DNA of 64,000 bases, taken from an uncultured Halomonas sp. (GTDB lineage Bacteria; Pseudomonadota; Gammaproteobacteria; Pseudomonadales; Halomonadaceae). Numbering within the stretch: position 1 is the stretch's first letter; each line of letters opens with the position of its first letter. Positions 57,681 to 64,000 of the stretch are shown here, in pieces. The stretch covers positions 248,001 through 312,000 of the forward strand of contig NZ_CANLFS010000001.1 in assembly GCF_947490095.1 (NCBI RefSeq), in the 5' to 3' direction. A model generated the notes under the pieces. That model was not told the origin of the DNA, made no database searches, and saw nothing but the letters and a program-made list of their open reading frames with translations. The position numbers and the translations under genes were made by a program.

Positions 57681-57709
57681 ATAATACGGTGACATCGGCT
57701 TGTCGTCAA
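57681..57709 (-). promoter_or_regulatory. Promoter of tRNA-Ala
   Basis: Minus strand TTGACG (57704-57709), 17-bp spacer, TATTAT (57681-57686), 31 bases before the tRNA. Strong match. Confidence 0.8.
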
Positions 57710-57777
57710 GCCTTTTTCCAAACTCTCTTCCCCGCCTCCCGGAAATCGGGGAAGCCATCTATACTCGTCGTTCTTCC

Positions 57778-57848
57778 CTGCTCTCGATCTCTCTGCTCTC
57801 GATCCCTCTGCTCTCGATTCCCTGCTCTCGATTCCCTGCTCTCGATTG
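57778..57848. repeat. Five-copy 14/15-bp array upstream of gacA
   Basis: Units CTGCTCTCGATC/TCT, CTGCTCTCGATCCCT, then CTGCTCTCGATTCC twice and a partial CTGCTCTCGATTG. It lies in the 300-base gap between tRNA-Ala and gacA, 105 bases before the gacA start. No gene is seen in the gap. Confidence 0.93.
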
Positions 57849-57887
57849 TGACATTCTATTAACCTGTCGAGGCCTCTCTACTTTCCT

Positions 57888-57916
57888 TTGCCAATACAAA
57901 TCTTTGCTAATACGAT
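57888..57916 (+). promoter_or_regulatory. Predicted gacA promoter
   Basis: TTGCCA (57888-57893), 17-bp spacer, TACGAT (57911-57916), 38 bases before the TTG start. Confidence 0.45.
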
Positions 57917-57953
57917 ACCTCGCCGCTGACGAACCGCTCAGGAGTCATTCAAG

Positions 57954-58601
57954 TTGATCAAGGTACTCATCGCCGATGACCATCACCTGATAAGGACCAG
58001 CCTCGCCCACTTGCTGAACGCCGAGAATGACCTGCGGGTCATCGGCGAGGCATCGAGCGGCGAGGAGGCCATTGCCCAGACCCGCCGCCTGAAGCCGGAT
58101 ATCGCCTTGATGGATATTCGCATGCCGGGCATCGGCGGCCTCGAGGCCACGCGCAAGATCACCCAGACCCTGCCGGATACCCGCGTTCTGGTCCTGACCG
58201 CCTGGCTGGAGGATACCTTCGCCCAGCGCCTGCTGGATGCCGGCGCCTGGGGACTCGTGAGCAAGGGCTCCCGGCACGACGAGATGATCGTCGCCATCCG
58301 CGAGGTGTTTAAGGGGCATCGATATGTGAGCCCCGATGTCGCGCAGCGCCTGGTACTCTCGCGCATCGATTCACCGGAAAATCCCTTCGAGGAGCTCTCC
58401 TCCCGGGAGATGCAGGTGGCGATGATGATCATCAACTGCCAGAAGGTGGTGGATATCTCCGAGCGCCTGTTCCTCAGCCCCAAGACGGTCAACACCTACC
58501 GCTATCGCATCTTCGAGAAACTCGGCGTCAGCTCGGACGTGGAACTCACCCACCTGGGGCTGCGCCACGGGCTGGTGGAAGGCTTCTCCAACATGCAGTA
58601 G
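57954..58601 (+). CDS. gacA: GacA/UvrY/SirA response regulator
   Basis: 215-residue NarL/FixJ-type regulator. Receiver with D54 (ALMDIRMPG) and K in VSKGSRHD; C-terminal LuxR-type helix-turn-helix (ELSSREMQVAMMI, LFLSPKTVNTYRYRIFEKLG). GacA activates small RNAs that titrate CsrA. It uses a TTG start 9 bases after CAGGAG; no in-frame ATG gives a full receiver. Followed by uvrC after 9 bp, the classic gacA-uvrC-pgsA order. Confidence 0.94.
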   Translation: MIKVLIADDHHLIRTSLAHLLNAENDLRVIGEASSGEEAIAQTRRLKPDIALMDIRMPGIGGLEATRKITQTLPDTRVLVLTAWLEDTFAQRLLDAGAWGLVSKGSRHDEMIVAIREVFKGHRYVSPDVAQRLVLSRIDSPENPFEELSSREMQVAMMIINCQKVVDISERLFLSPKTVNTYRYRIFEKLGVSSDVELTHLGLRHGLVEGFSNMQ

Positions 58602-58610
58602 TCTCGCGCC

Positions 58611-60425
58611 ATGAACTTTGACCATCGCCGCTTCCTGGCCACCGTCAGCGAGGCCCCCGGGGTCTACCGCATGTTCGATGAAGGCGGTAACACCCTGTAT
58701 ATCGGCAAGGCACGCCGCCTCAAGGCGCGCCTGGCCAGCTATTTCCGCGGCGCGCTCAACGCCAAGACCCAGGCGCTGGTGGTGCGTATCGCCGACATTC
58801 AGGTCACGGTCACCAATAGCGAGACCGAGGCGCTGCTGCTCGAACAGACGCTGATCAAGGAGTTGCGTCCCCCGTACAATATCCTGCTGCGGGACGACAA
58901 GTCCTACCCCTTCGTCTTCGTGACCGACCGTCATTCCTTTCCGGCCCTGGAGTACAAGCGCGCTCGCCAGCGCCACGATGACGGCCGCTACCTGGGCCCC
59001 TACCCCAGCAGTCACGCGGTACGCGACAGCCTCTCGCTCATGCAGAAGGTCTTTCGTATCCGCAACTGCGAAGACAGCGTCTTCTCGCACCGCACGCGCC
59101 CCTGCCTGCAGTATCAGATCAATCGCTGCAGCGCCCCCTGCGTGGGCTATATCTCCGAGGCCGACTACCGGCGCGACCTGGAACACGCCGTTCAATGCCT
59201 GGAAGGCAAGAGCGAACAGGTGACCCACGAGCTCACCACCGCGATGGAGGCCGCCAGTCACGCCCTGGACTTCGAGGAAGCCGCGCGGCTGCGCGACCAG
59301 GTCCAGCAATTACGACAGCTTCAGCAGCGCCAGTTCGTGGATACCGGTGACGGCGATGCCGATGCCTTCGCCCTGGCCAGCCGCCCCGGCGCGCTCTGCA
59401 TCTCGGTGCTGGCCATCCGCCAGGGCCGCCTGCTGGGAGCCCGACACCACGCGCCCGCCAATGGCCTCGACCTGTCGGAGGAAGCCCTGCTGGGCGACTT
59501 CATCAGCCAGTACTACCTGGGCCAGGCTCGCGAGATCCCCCGCGAGGTGCTCACCAGCCACGCCGTTCCCGATGCCGAGCTGATCGCCCGGGCGCTGAGC
59601 GAGAAGGCCGGCCGCCGGACACGGCTGACCGACCAGGTCCGCGGCCATCGTGCCCAATGGAAGGAGCTGGCACGCACCAACGCCGAGCAGCAACTGGCCG
59701 GCCAGCTGGCCAGCCAGAACCAGCTGACGCGGCGCTTCGAAGCGCTACGCGACGCCCTGGGCATGGCGGTCCCACCCAGGCGGCTGGAGTGCTTCGATAT
59801 CAGCCACAGTCACGGCGAGGCCACCGTCGCCTCCTGCGTGGTCTTCGATGAGAATGGCCCGCGCAAGTCCGATTACCGTCGCTTCAATATCGAGGGCGTG
59901 GCGGCAGGCGATGACTACGCGGCCATGCAACAGGCGCTTACCCGGCGCTTTCGGCGCGCGAAGGCGGGCGAGGGCCAGGTACCCGACGTACTGGTCGTGG
60001 ACGGGGGCAAGGGGCAGCTCAACATGGCGCGGGACGTGCTGACGTCCCTGGGCGTCAGTGGCGTGGCCCTGCTCGGCGTGGCCAAGGGCACCACCCGCAA
60101 GGCGGGCCTCGAGACGCTGTTCCTGGAGACCGTGGACCAGACCCTGAACCTGGAGGCCTCCTCTCCGGCATTGCACCTGATCCAGCATATCCGCGATGAA
60201 TCGCATCGTTTCGCCATCACCGGCCACCGCACCCGTCGCGACAAGCAGCGGCGCACCTCCACCCTGGAGGGCATCGCCGGCGTGGGGCCCAAGCGACGAC
60301 GCGAGCTCTTGCGTTTCTTCGGGGGGCTTCAGGGCGTCAAGCAGGCCACCCGCGACGAACTCGCGCGGGTCCCCGGCATCAGCGCCACCCTGGCCGAAAC
60401 AATCCATCGCGCCCTGCATGGATGA
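58611..60425 (+). CDS. uvrC: Excinuclease ABC subunit C
   Basis: 604-residue nucleotide-excision repair nuclease. The N-terminal GIY-YIG domain is APGVYRMF...LYIGKARRLK; then come a Cys-rich piece (CLQYQINRCSAPC), the UvrB-binding helices (ALDFEEAARLRDQVQQLRQL), the RNase H-like second nuclease (LECFDISHSHGEATVASCVV) and tandem helix-hairpin-helices (GIAGVGPKRRRELLRFFG, LARVPGISATLAETIH). It makes the 3' and 5' cuts around DNA damage. Complete. Confidence 0.96.
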   Translation: MNFDHRRFLATVSEAPGVYRMFDEGGNTLYIGKARRLKARLASYFRGALNAKTQALVVRIADIQVTVTNSETEALLLEQTLIKELRPPYNILLRDDKSYPFVFVTDRHSFPALEYKRARQRHDDGRYLGPYPSSHAVRDSLSLMQKVFRIRNCEDSVFSHRTRPCLQYQINRCSAPCVGYISEADYRRDLEHAVQCLEGKSEQVTHELTTAMEAASHALDFEEAARLRDQVQQLRQLQQRQFVDTGDGDADAFALASRPGALCISVLAIRQGRLLGARHHAPANGLDLSEEALLGDFISQYYLGQAREIPREVLTSHAVPDAELIARALSEKAGRRTRLTDQVRGHRAQWKELARTNAEQQLAGQLASQNQLTRRFEALRDALGMAVPPRRLECFDISHSHGEATVASCVVFDENGPRKSDYRRFNIEGVAAGDDYAAMQQALTRRFRRAKAGEGQVPDVLVVDGGKGQLNMARDVLTSLGVSGVALLGVAKGTTRKAGLETLFLETVDQTLNLEASSPALHLIQHIRDESHRFAITGHRTRRDKQRRTSTLEGIAGVGPKRRRELLRFFGGLQGVKQATRDELARVPGISATLAETIHRALHG

Positions 60426-60492
60426 TGACCGCCAAGGGGGATAGAATACGCCAACGCTTAACGCTCCCCACCGGCAAGGACAGCTCTGCGAG

Positions 60493-61041
60493 ATGAACAT
60501 TCCCAATATCCTGACCCTGGCCCGTATCGCCTTCATCCCGCTGCTGGTGGTGCTGTTCTACCTGCCTTTTTCCTGGAGCATGCCCCTGGCATCGGCCTTC
60601 TTCGCCCTGGCCTCGATCACCGACTGGCTGGACGGCTACCTGGCCAGGCGCTGGAACCAGTCCACGCCGTTCGGCGCCTTCCTCGACCCCGTGGCCGACA
60701 AGCTGATGGTGGCAGTGGCCCTGGCGCTGCTGATCGAGCGCTATGACGCGATCTGGCTGACCCTGCCGGCGCTGGTGATCATCGGCCGCGAGATCGTGAT
60801 CTCGGCGCTGCGTGAGTGGATGGCCGAGATGGGAAAGCGCGGCAGCGTGGCGGTATCCTGGATCGGCAAGCTGAAGACCACCCTGCAGATGGTCGCCATC
60901 TTCCTGCTGCTCGCGTTCGCCCCCGGCACCCCCATTGCCCTGCTCGCCGTCGTCACGCTCTTCGTGGCCGCCGTGCTGACCCTCTGGTCCATGATTCTCT
61001 ACTTGCGCGCGGCCTGGCCCCATCTGCGGCACTCGATGTAG
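60493..61041 (+). CDS. pgsA: CDP-diacylglycerol-glycerol-3-phosphate 3-phosphatidyltransferase
   Basis: 182-residue inner-membrane enzyme making phosphatidylglycerol phosphate. The CDP-alcohol phosphatidyltransferase motif DX2DGX2ARX8GX3DX3D is intact (DWLDGYLAR, then [11 protein letters not shown]). It begins [20 protein letters not shown]. It is the last gene of the gacA-uvrC-pgsA unit; tRNA genes follow, as in many gammaproteobacteria. Confidence 0.96.
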   Translation: MNIPNILTLARIAFIPLLVVLFYLPFSWSMPLASAFFALASITDWLDGYLARRWNQSTPFGAFLDPVADKLMVAVALALLIERYDAIWLTLPALVIIGREIVISALREWMAEMGKRGSVAVSWIGKLKTTLQMVAIFLLLAFAPGTPIALLAVVTLFVAAVLTLWSMILYLRAAWPHLRHSM

Positions 61042-61057
61042 GTCGTTGCAAAAACGC

Positions 61058-61085
61058 TTGACAGTCACCGGCTTATCCGTATAAT
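61058..61085 (+). promoter_or_regulatory. Consensus promoter of the tRNA-Gly-Cys-Leu operon
   Basis: TTGACA (61058-61063), 16-bp spacer, TATAAT (61080-61085): both hexamers perfect. 15 bases before tRNA-Gly. It would drive the three tRNAs together. Confidence 0.92.
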
Positions 61086-61100
61086 TCGCACTCGAGTCAG

Positions 61101-61175
61101 GCGGGAATAGCTCAGTGGTAGAGCATCGCCTTGCCAAGGCGAGGGTCGGGAGTTCGAATCTCCTTTCCCGCTCCA
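61101..61175 (+). tRNA. tRNA-Gly(GCC)
   Basis: 75 nt with encoded CCA. GCGGGAA pairs with TTCCCGC; the anticodon GCC (61133-61135) sits in loop TTGCCAA; T-arm GTTCGAATC. First of the tRNA trio. Confidence 0.97.
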
Positions 61176-61201
61176 TTTCTTGGAATGGCTTGACTCAGTG
61201 A

Positions 61202-61275
61202 GGCTGGATGGCAGAGTGGTCATGCAGCGGACTGCAACTCCGTGTACGCCGGTTCGATTCCGACTCCAGCCTCCA
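61202..61275 (+). tRNA. tRNA-Cys(GCA)
   Basis: 74 nt with encoded CCA. GGCTGGA pairs with TCCAGCC; anticodon GCA (61234-61236) in loop CTGCAAC; T-arm GTTCGATTC. Follows tRNA-Gly by 26 bp. Confidence 0.97.
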
Positions 61276-61308
61276 TTCCCCGATTTCTGTACTGCCCGAC
61301 ACCGTGCC

Positions 61309-61395
61309 GCCCGGATGGCGAAATTGGTAGACGCAAGGGACTTAAAATCCCTCGGTGGCGACACCGTGCCGGTTCGAGCCCGGCTCCGGGCACCA
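61309..61395 (+). tRNA. tRNA-Leu(TAA)
   Basis: 87 nt with a long variable arm and encoded CCA. GCCCGGA pairs with TCCGGGC; anticodon TAA (61343-61345) in loop CTTAAAA; T-arm GTTCGAGCC. Third in the operon, followed by the FUSC gene. Confidence 0.97.
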
Positions 61396-61441
61396 GCCAG
61401 ACGTTAATGGCCAGGCCGAACCTCTGCGGGGCACTCGCCCG

Positions 61442-62581
61442 ATGAACCTGCCGACTCTGCGCGACCCCTTCTTCACGTATCGGTATCGTCGCCGACTCCA
61501 TGTCCTGCGCGTGCTGCTGGCACTGCTGATCACCTTTATCATCACCCGTTCTTTTGCGCTCCCCTACTCGGGATGGGCACTGGTCAGCACCTTGATGGTG
61601 ATGGGCAACCTGCCACATATCGGCGGCGTCCTCGACAAGGGACGTCAACGACTGCTGGGCACCGTCCTCGGCGCCGGCTCCGGGCTCCTGTTGATTCTGC
61701 CACCCCTCGAGCAGCCACTGCTGATCCCTGCCGGCAGCCTGGTCGCCATCGGCCTCGCCACCTGGCTGACCTTCGGCAGTCGCTACGGCTATAGCGGCTT
61801 GATGTTCGCCATCAGCCTTTTGCTGGTGGCCGGTGACGGCAGCCACGCCCTGGATGTCGGCCTATGGCGCGCCTTCAATGTGCTGCTGGGCACCCTGATC
61901 GGCATTACCATCACGGTGCTGATCCTGCCCCAAAAGGCCACGGACATGCTGCGCTTCATGCTGGCGGAAAACCTCGACCGCATGGCACGCCTGTTTCATG
62001 CTCACACCACCGCCACGGCCGCCCTGGATATCGATACCCACGCCCTGCTCAAGGCCACCAGCTCGGCGCTGGTCAAGCAGCGCGGGCTGGTCGATGCCAT
62101 CCATCGCGAACGCCGCCTGAATCGCGATGAGCAGGATGACATCATCTCCCTGCAGCGGCGCATGCTCTCGACCATCGAACTGCTGCTCGAAAGCCACTGG
62201 AACACCCGCGCCGGCCACGACCGCATCGAAGCGATGGACGGGCTGCGCGATGAGCAGCATCGTCTCTCCCGAGAGCTCGGCACCCTGGCCTACCAGATAC
62301 GCACCGGCCAGACCATCACGGTCGAGATCAACCCCTTCGACCTCCAGCGTCACGCCCCACTCGCCATCACCGCGACCGGCGCGGAGGGACGCGCACTGCT
62401 CAGCCCCAGCGGCTATCTATGGCTCAATCGTGAGCTGGCCCGCCTGACAGAGGTCCTGGTCACCCGCCTGGGCGACCTCACTCGCCTGCCCAGCCGGCGC
62501 CTGCGGCGCGCCTCGGGCCGCAAATGGGCTCGCCGCCACACCACCCCGCCCCCTGGAGAAACGCAAGATGCCCCACGGTAA
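61442..62581 (+). CDS. FUSC-family membrane protein
   Basis: 379 residues. An N-terminal block of about six short hydrophobic segments (LLALLITFIITRSFALPYS to ISLLLVAGDG) is followed by a long helical cytoplasmic part, as in aromatic-acid exporter/fusaric-acid resistance (FUSC/ArAE) proteins. Half-size compared with AaeB, so it may act as a dimer. The substrate is unknown. The start MNLPTLRDPFFTYRYRRRL at 61442 is chosen over a longer frame that would begin inside the tRNA-Leu gene. It overlaps nadB by 14 bp. Confidence 0.78.
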   Translation: MNLPTLRDPFFTYRYRRRLHVLRVLLALLITFIITRSFALPYSGWALVSTLMVMGNLPHIGGVLDKGRQRLLGTVLGAGSGLLLILPPLEQPLLIPAGSLVAIGLATWLTFGSRYGYSGLMFAISLLLVAGDGSHALDVGLWRAFNVLLGTLIGITITVLILPQKATDMLRFMLAENLDRMARLFHAHTTATAALDIDTHALLKATSSALVKQRGLVDAIHRERRLNRDEQDDIISLQRRMLSTIELLLESHWNTRAGHDRIEAMDGLRDEQHRLSRELGTLAYQIRTGQTITVEINPFDLQRHAPLAITATGAEGRALLSPSGYLWLNRELARLTEVLVTRLGDLTRLPSRRLRRASGRKWARRHTTPPPGETQDAPR

Positions 62582-64000
62582 CCATGACGTGCTGATCATC
62601 GGCGGCGGTGTTGCCGGCCTGGTGCTTGCCCTGGAAGTGGCCGACCGGCGCCCGGTCACCCTGCTGCGCCCCGCCAGCGACGACCTCGGCGCCAGCCGCT
62701 GGGCCCAGGGCGGCATCGCCGCGGTGCTCTCGCCCAGCGACGATATCGACGCCCACATCCAGGACACGCTGGTGGCCGGCGACGGCCTGTGCGATGAGGC
62801 CGCGGTACGCTTCACCGTGGAGCAGGGACCGGCGGCCATCGAATGGCTGCTCGACCTCGGTGTCCCCTTCACGCGAGACACCAACCCCGCGGCCGACTAC
62901 CCCTACCACCTGACCCGCGAAGGCGGCCATGGCGCGCGCCGTATCATCCACGCCGCCGACGCCACCGGCCGGGCGGTCATGGACACGCTCAAGGCCCGGG
63001 TCGCGGCGCACCCGACCATATGGGTCCGCGACGACCTCACCGCCATCGGCCTGCTCCAGGATGACGCCGGCCGCTGTCGCGGCGCGCGCTGCCTGGACGG
63101 CAAGGGCACACGCGTCGACCTGCCGGCCCATGACACCGTGCTGGCCACCGGCGGCGCCAGCGGCCTGTATCGCCACACCACCAGCCCCCAGCCGGCCAGC
63201 GGCGAGGGCATGCTGATGGCCGCCGAGCTCGGCGCCACCCTGATGAACCTGGAGTTCCAGCAGTTCCACCCTACCTGCTTGCATGACCCCGAAGGCGCCC
63301 CCTTCCTGATCAGCGAGGCGGTGCGCGGCGAGGGCGGACACCTGCTCAATGTCCACGGGGAGCGTTTCATGCCCGCCATCGATGCCCGCGCCGAACTGGC
63401 GCCGCGAGACGTGGTGGCCCGAGCCATCGATGCCGAGATGCAGCGCACCGCCAGCGAGCATGTCTTCCTCGATGTGCGCCACCTGGGCGAGGCCGCGATC
63501 CGGGAACACTTCCCCACCATTCACCGCCACTGCGCCCGGCGCGGCATCGATATCGCCGAGGCCCCGATCCCGGTGGTCCCCGCGGCCCACTATAGCTGCG
63601 GCGGAGTGGCCACCGACCGGCATGGCGCCACCGATGTCGACCACCTGTATGCCGTGGGCGAAGTGGCCTGCACCGGCCTGCACGGCGCCAACCGCATGGC
63701 CAGCAACTCATTGCTGGAATGCCTCGTGTTTGCGCGCAGCTGCGCCGCCGCCTTGCGCGACGCGACGCGGGCGCCACTCCCCCCCCGCCCCACCATCTCG
63801 GTCGTGGCCGAAGCGCCGCCGGCGGCTCTCGAAGCCTGGCGCGAGCGGATGCGCGCCCTGATGAGCGCCCGGGTCGCCATCGTCAGGCCCGACAGTGGGC
63901 TGGATCAGGCGGCCGACGAACTGGCCGAGCTGTATCAGGAAGTCCGCGAGGCCGTTGAACATGGACAGCCGGGCGCCAGACTGTCGAGCCTCTGGCAGGC
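62568..64000 (+). CDS. nadB: L-aspartate oxidase, C-terminus beyond the window
   Basis: 477 codons seen of about 530 expected. FAD enzyme that oxidises L-aspartate to iminoaspartate, the first step of NAD synthesis. Visible: the dinucleotide fold LIIGGGVAGLVLALEV, SRWAQGGIAAVL, the active-site RxxHxxD-like REGGHGARRIIHA, EFQQFHPTCL, HYSCGGVATD and GLHGANRMASNSLLECLVF. The ATG at 62568 follows TGGAGAA and lies inside the end of the FUSC gene (14-bp overlap), suggesting coupling. Confidence 0.95.
   Translation, partial: MPHGNHDVLIIGGGVAGLVLALEVADRRPVTLLRPASDDLGASRWAQGGIAAVLSPSDDIDAHIQDTLVAGDGLCDEAAVRFTVEQGPAAIEWLLDLGVPFTRDTNPAADYPYHLTREGGHGARRIIHAADATGRAVMDTLKARVAAHPTIWVRDDLTAIGLLQDDAGRCRGARCLDGKGTRVDLPAHDTVLATGGASGLYRHTTSPQPASGEGMLMAAELGATLMNLEFQQFHPTCLHDPEGAPFLISEAVRGEGGHLLNVHGERFMPAIDARAELAPRDVVARAIDAEMQRTASEHVFLDVRHLGEAAIREHFPTIHRHCARRGIDIAEAPIPVVPAAHYSCGGVATDRHGATDVDHLYAVGEVACTGLHGANRMASNSLLECLVFARSCAAALRDATRAPLPPRPTISVVAEAPPAALEAWRERMRALMSARVAIVRPDSGLDQAADELAELYQEVREAVEHGQPGARLSSLWQ

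Noticed and set aside
61355..61441. FUSC protein beginning inside tRNA-Leu.
   Set aside because: The extra N-terminus would be translated from the tRNA; the ATG at 61442 gives the natural start before the first membrane region.

Overview
The window is a GC-rich stretch of a gammaproteobacterial chromosome. It most resembles a Halomonas-type member of the Oceanospirillales. The reasons are Pseudomonas-like gene orders (gyrA-serC-pheA-tyrA::aroA-cmk-rpsA; gacA-uvrC-pgsA-tRNAs), an MvaT-type rather than classical H-NS nucleoid protein, a tyrA-aroA fusion, and many acidic housekeeping proteins. The taxonomy is inferred from content, not from a database search. No phage, transposase, CRISPR array or plasmid gene was seen; this is core chromosome with a few accessory clusters.

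Layout. 1-5384 (minus): the operon cydA-cydB-cydD-cydC, a bd-type quinol oxidase with its cysteine/glutathione exporter; cydC runs off the left edge. 5764-5901: a 23-unit hexanucleotide array ahead of pqiABC (6068-9787), an envelope lipid-transport system. 9941-13645: a DEAD-box helicase, an MFS exporter and an asparaginase. 13706-17841: trhP (tRNA U34 hydroxylation), then queC-queE-queD-like-yeiW-like, the preQ0 branch of queuosine synthesis with an unusual tandem QueD. 17861-18846: a small protein sharing a motif with MvaT, next to mvaT itself. 19360-29774 (minus): thioesterase, gyrA, serC, pheA, tyrA::aroA, cmk, rpsA, linking aromatic amino acid supply, DNA topology and translation.

29930-37900 (plus): rdgC, an acyltransferase, a small unknown, thiI, metG, a soluble orphan RnfB-like ferredoxin, nth. 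37931-40956 (minus): cstA, a small protein ending Cys-Cys, and a cysteine-free ArsA/Get3-type ATPase. 41944-48620: a signalling cluster of a lone receiver, a membrane PAS protein fused to a DnaQ-like exonuclease, a small membrane protein and an SLC5-transporter/histidine-kinase hybrid, facing a DUF294 nucleotidyltransferase. This resembles the acetate-switch (CrbS/CrbR) gene neighbourhood of Pseudomonas and Vibrio and is the most system-like locus here.

48632-52691: a HlyU-like protein, argG, rnt, grxD, argF. 53183-55529: TPP riboswitch, thiO-thiS-thiG. 55710-64000: ggt, tRNA-Ala, gacA, uvrC, pgsA, tRNA-Gly/Cys/Leu from a perfect-consensus promoter, a FUSC-family membrane protein and nadB (cut by the right edge).

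A recurring oddity is short tandem DNA repeats: three 7-bp arrays starting at or just after stop codons (37020, 47364, 51101), a 15/18-bp minisatellite (19042), a 14/15-bp array (57778), the hexamer array (5764), and in-frame repeats inside thiG and tyrA.
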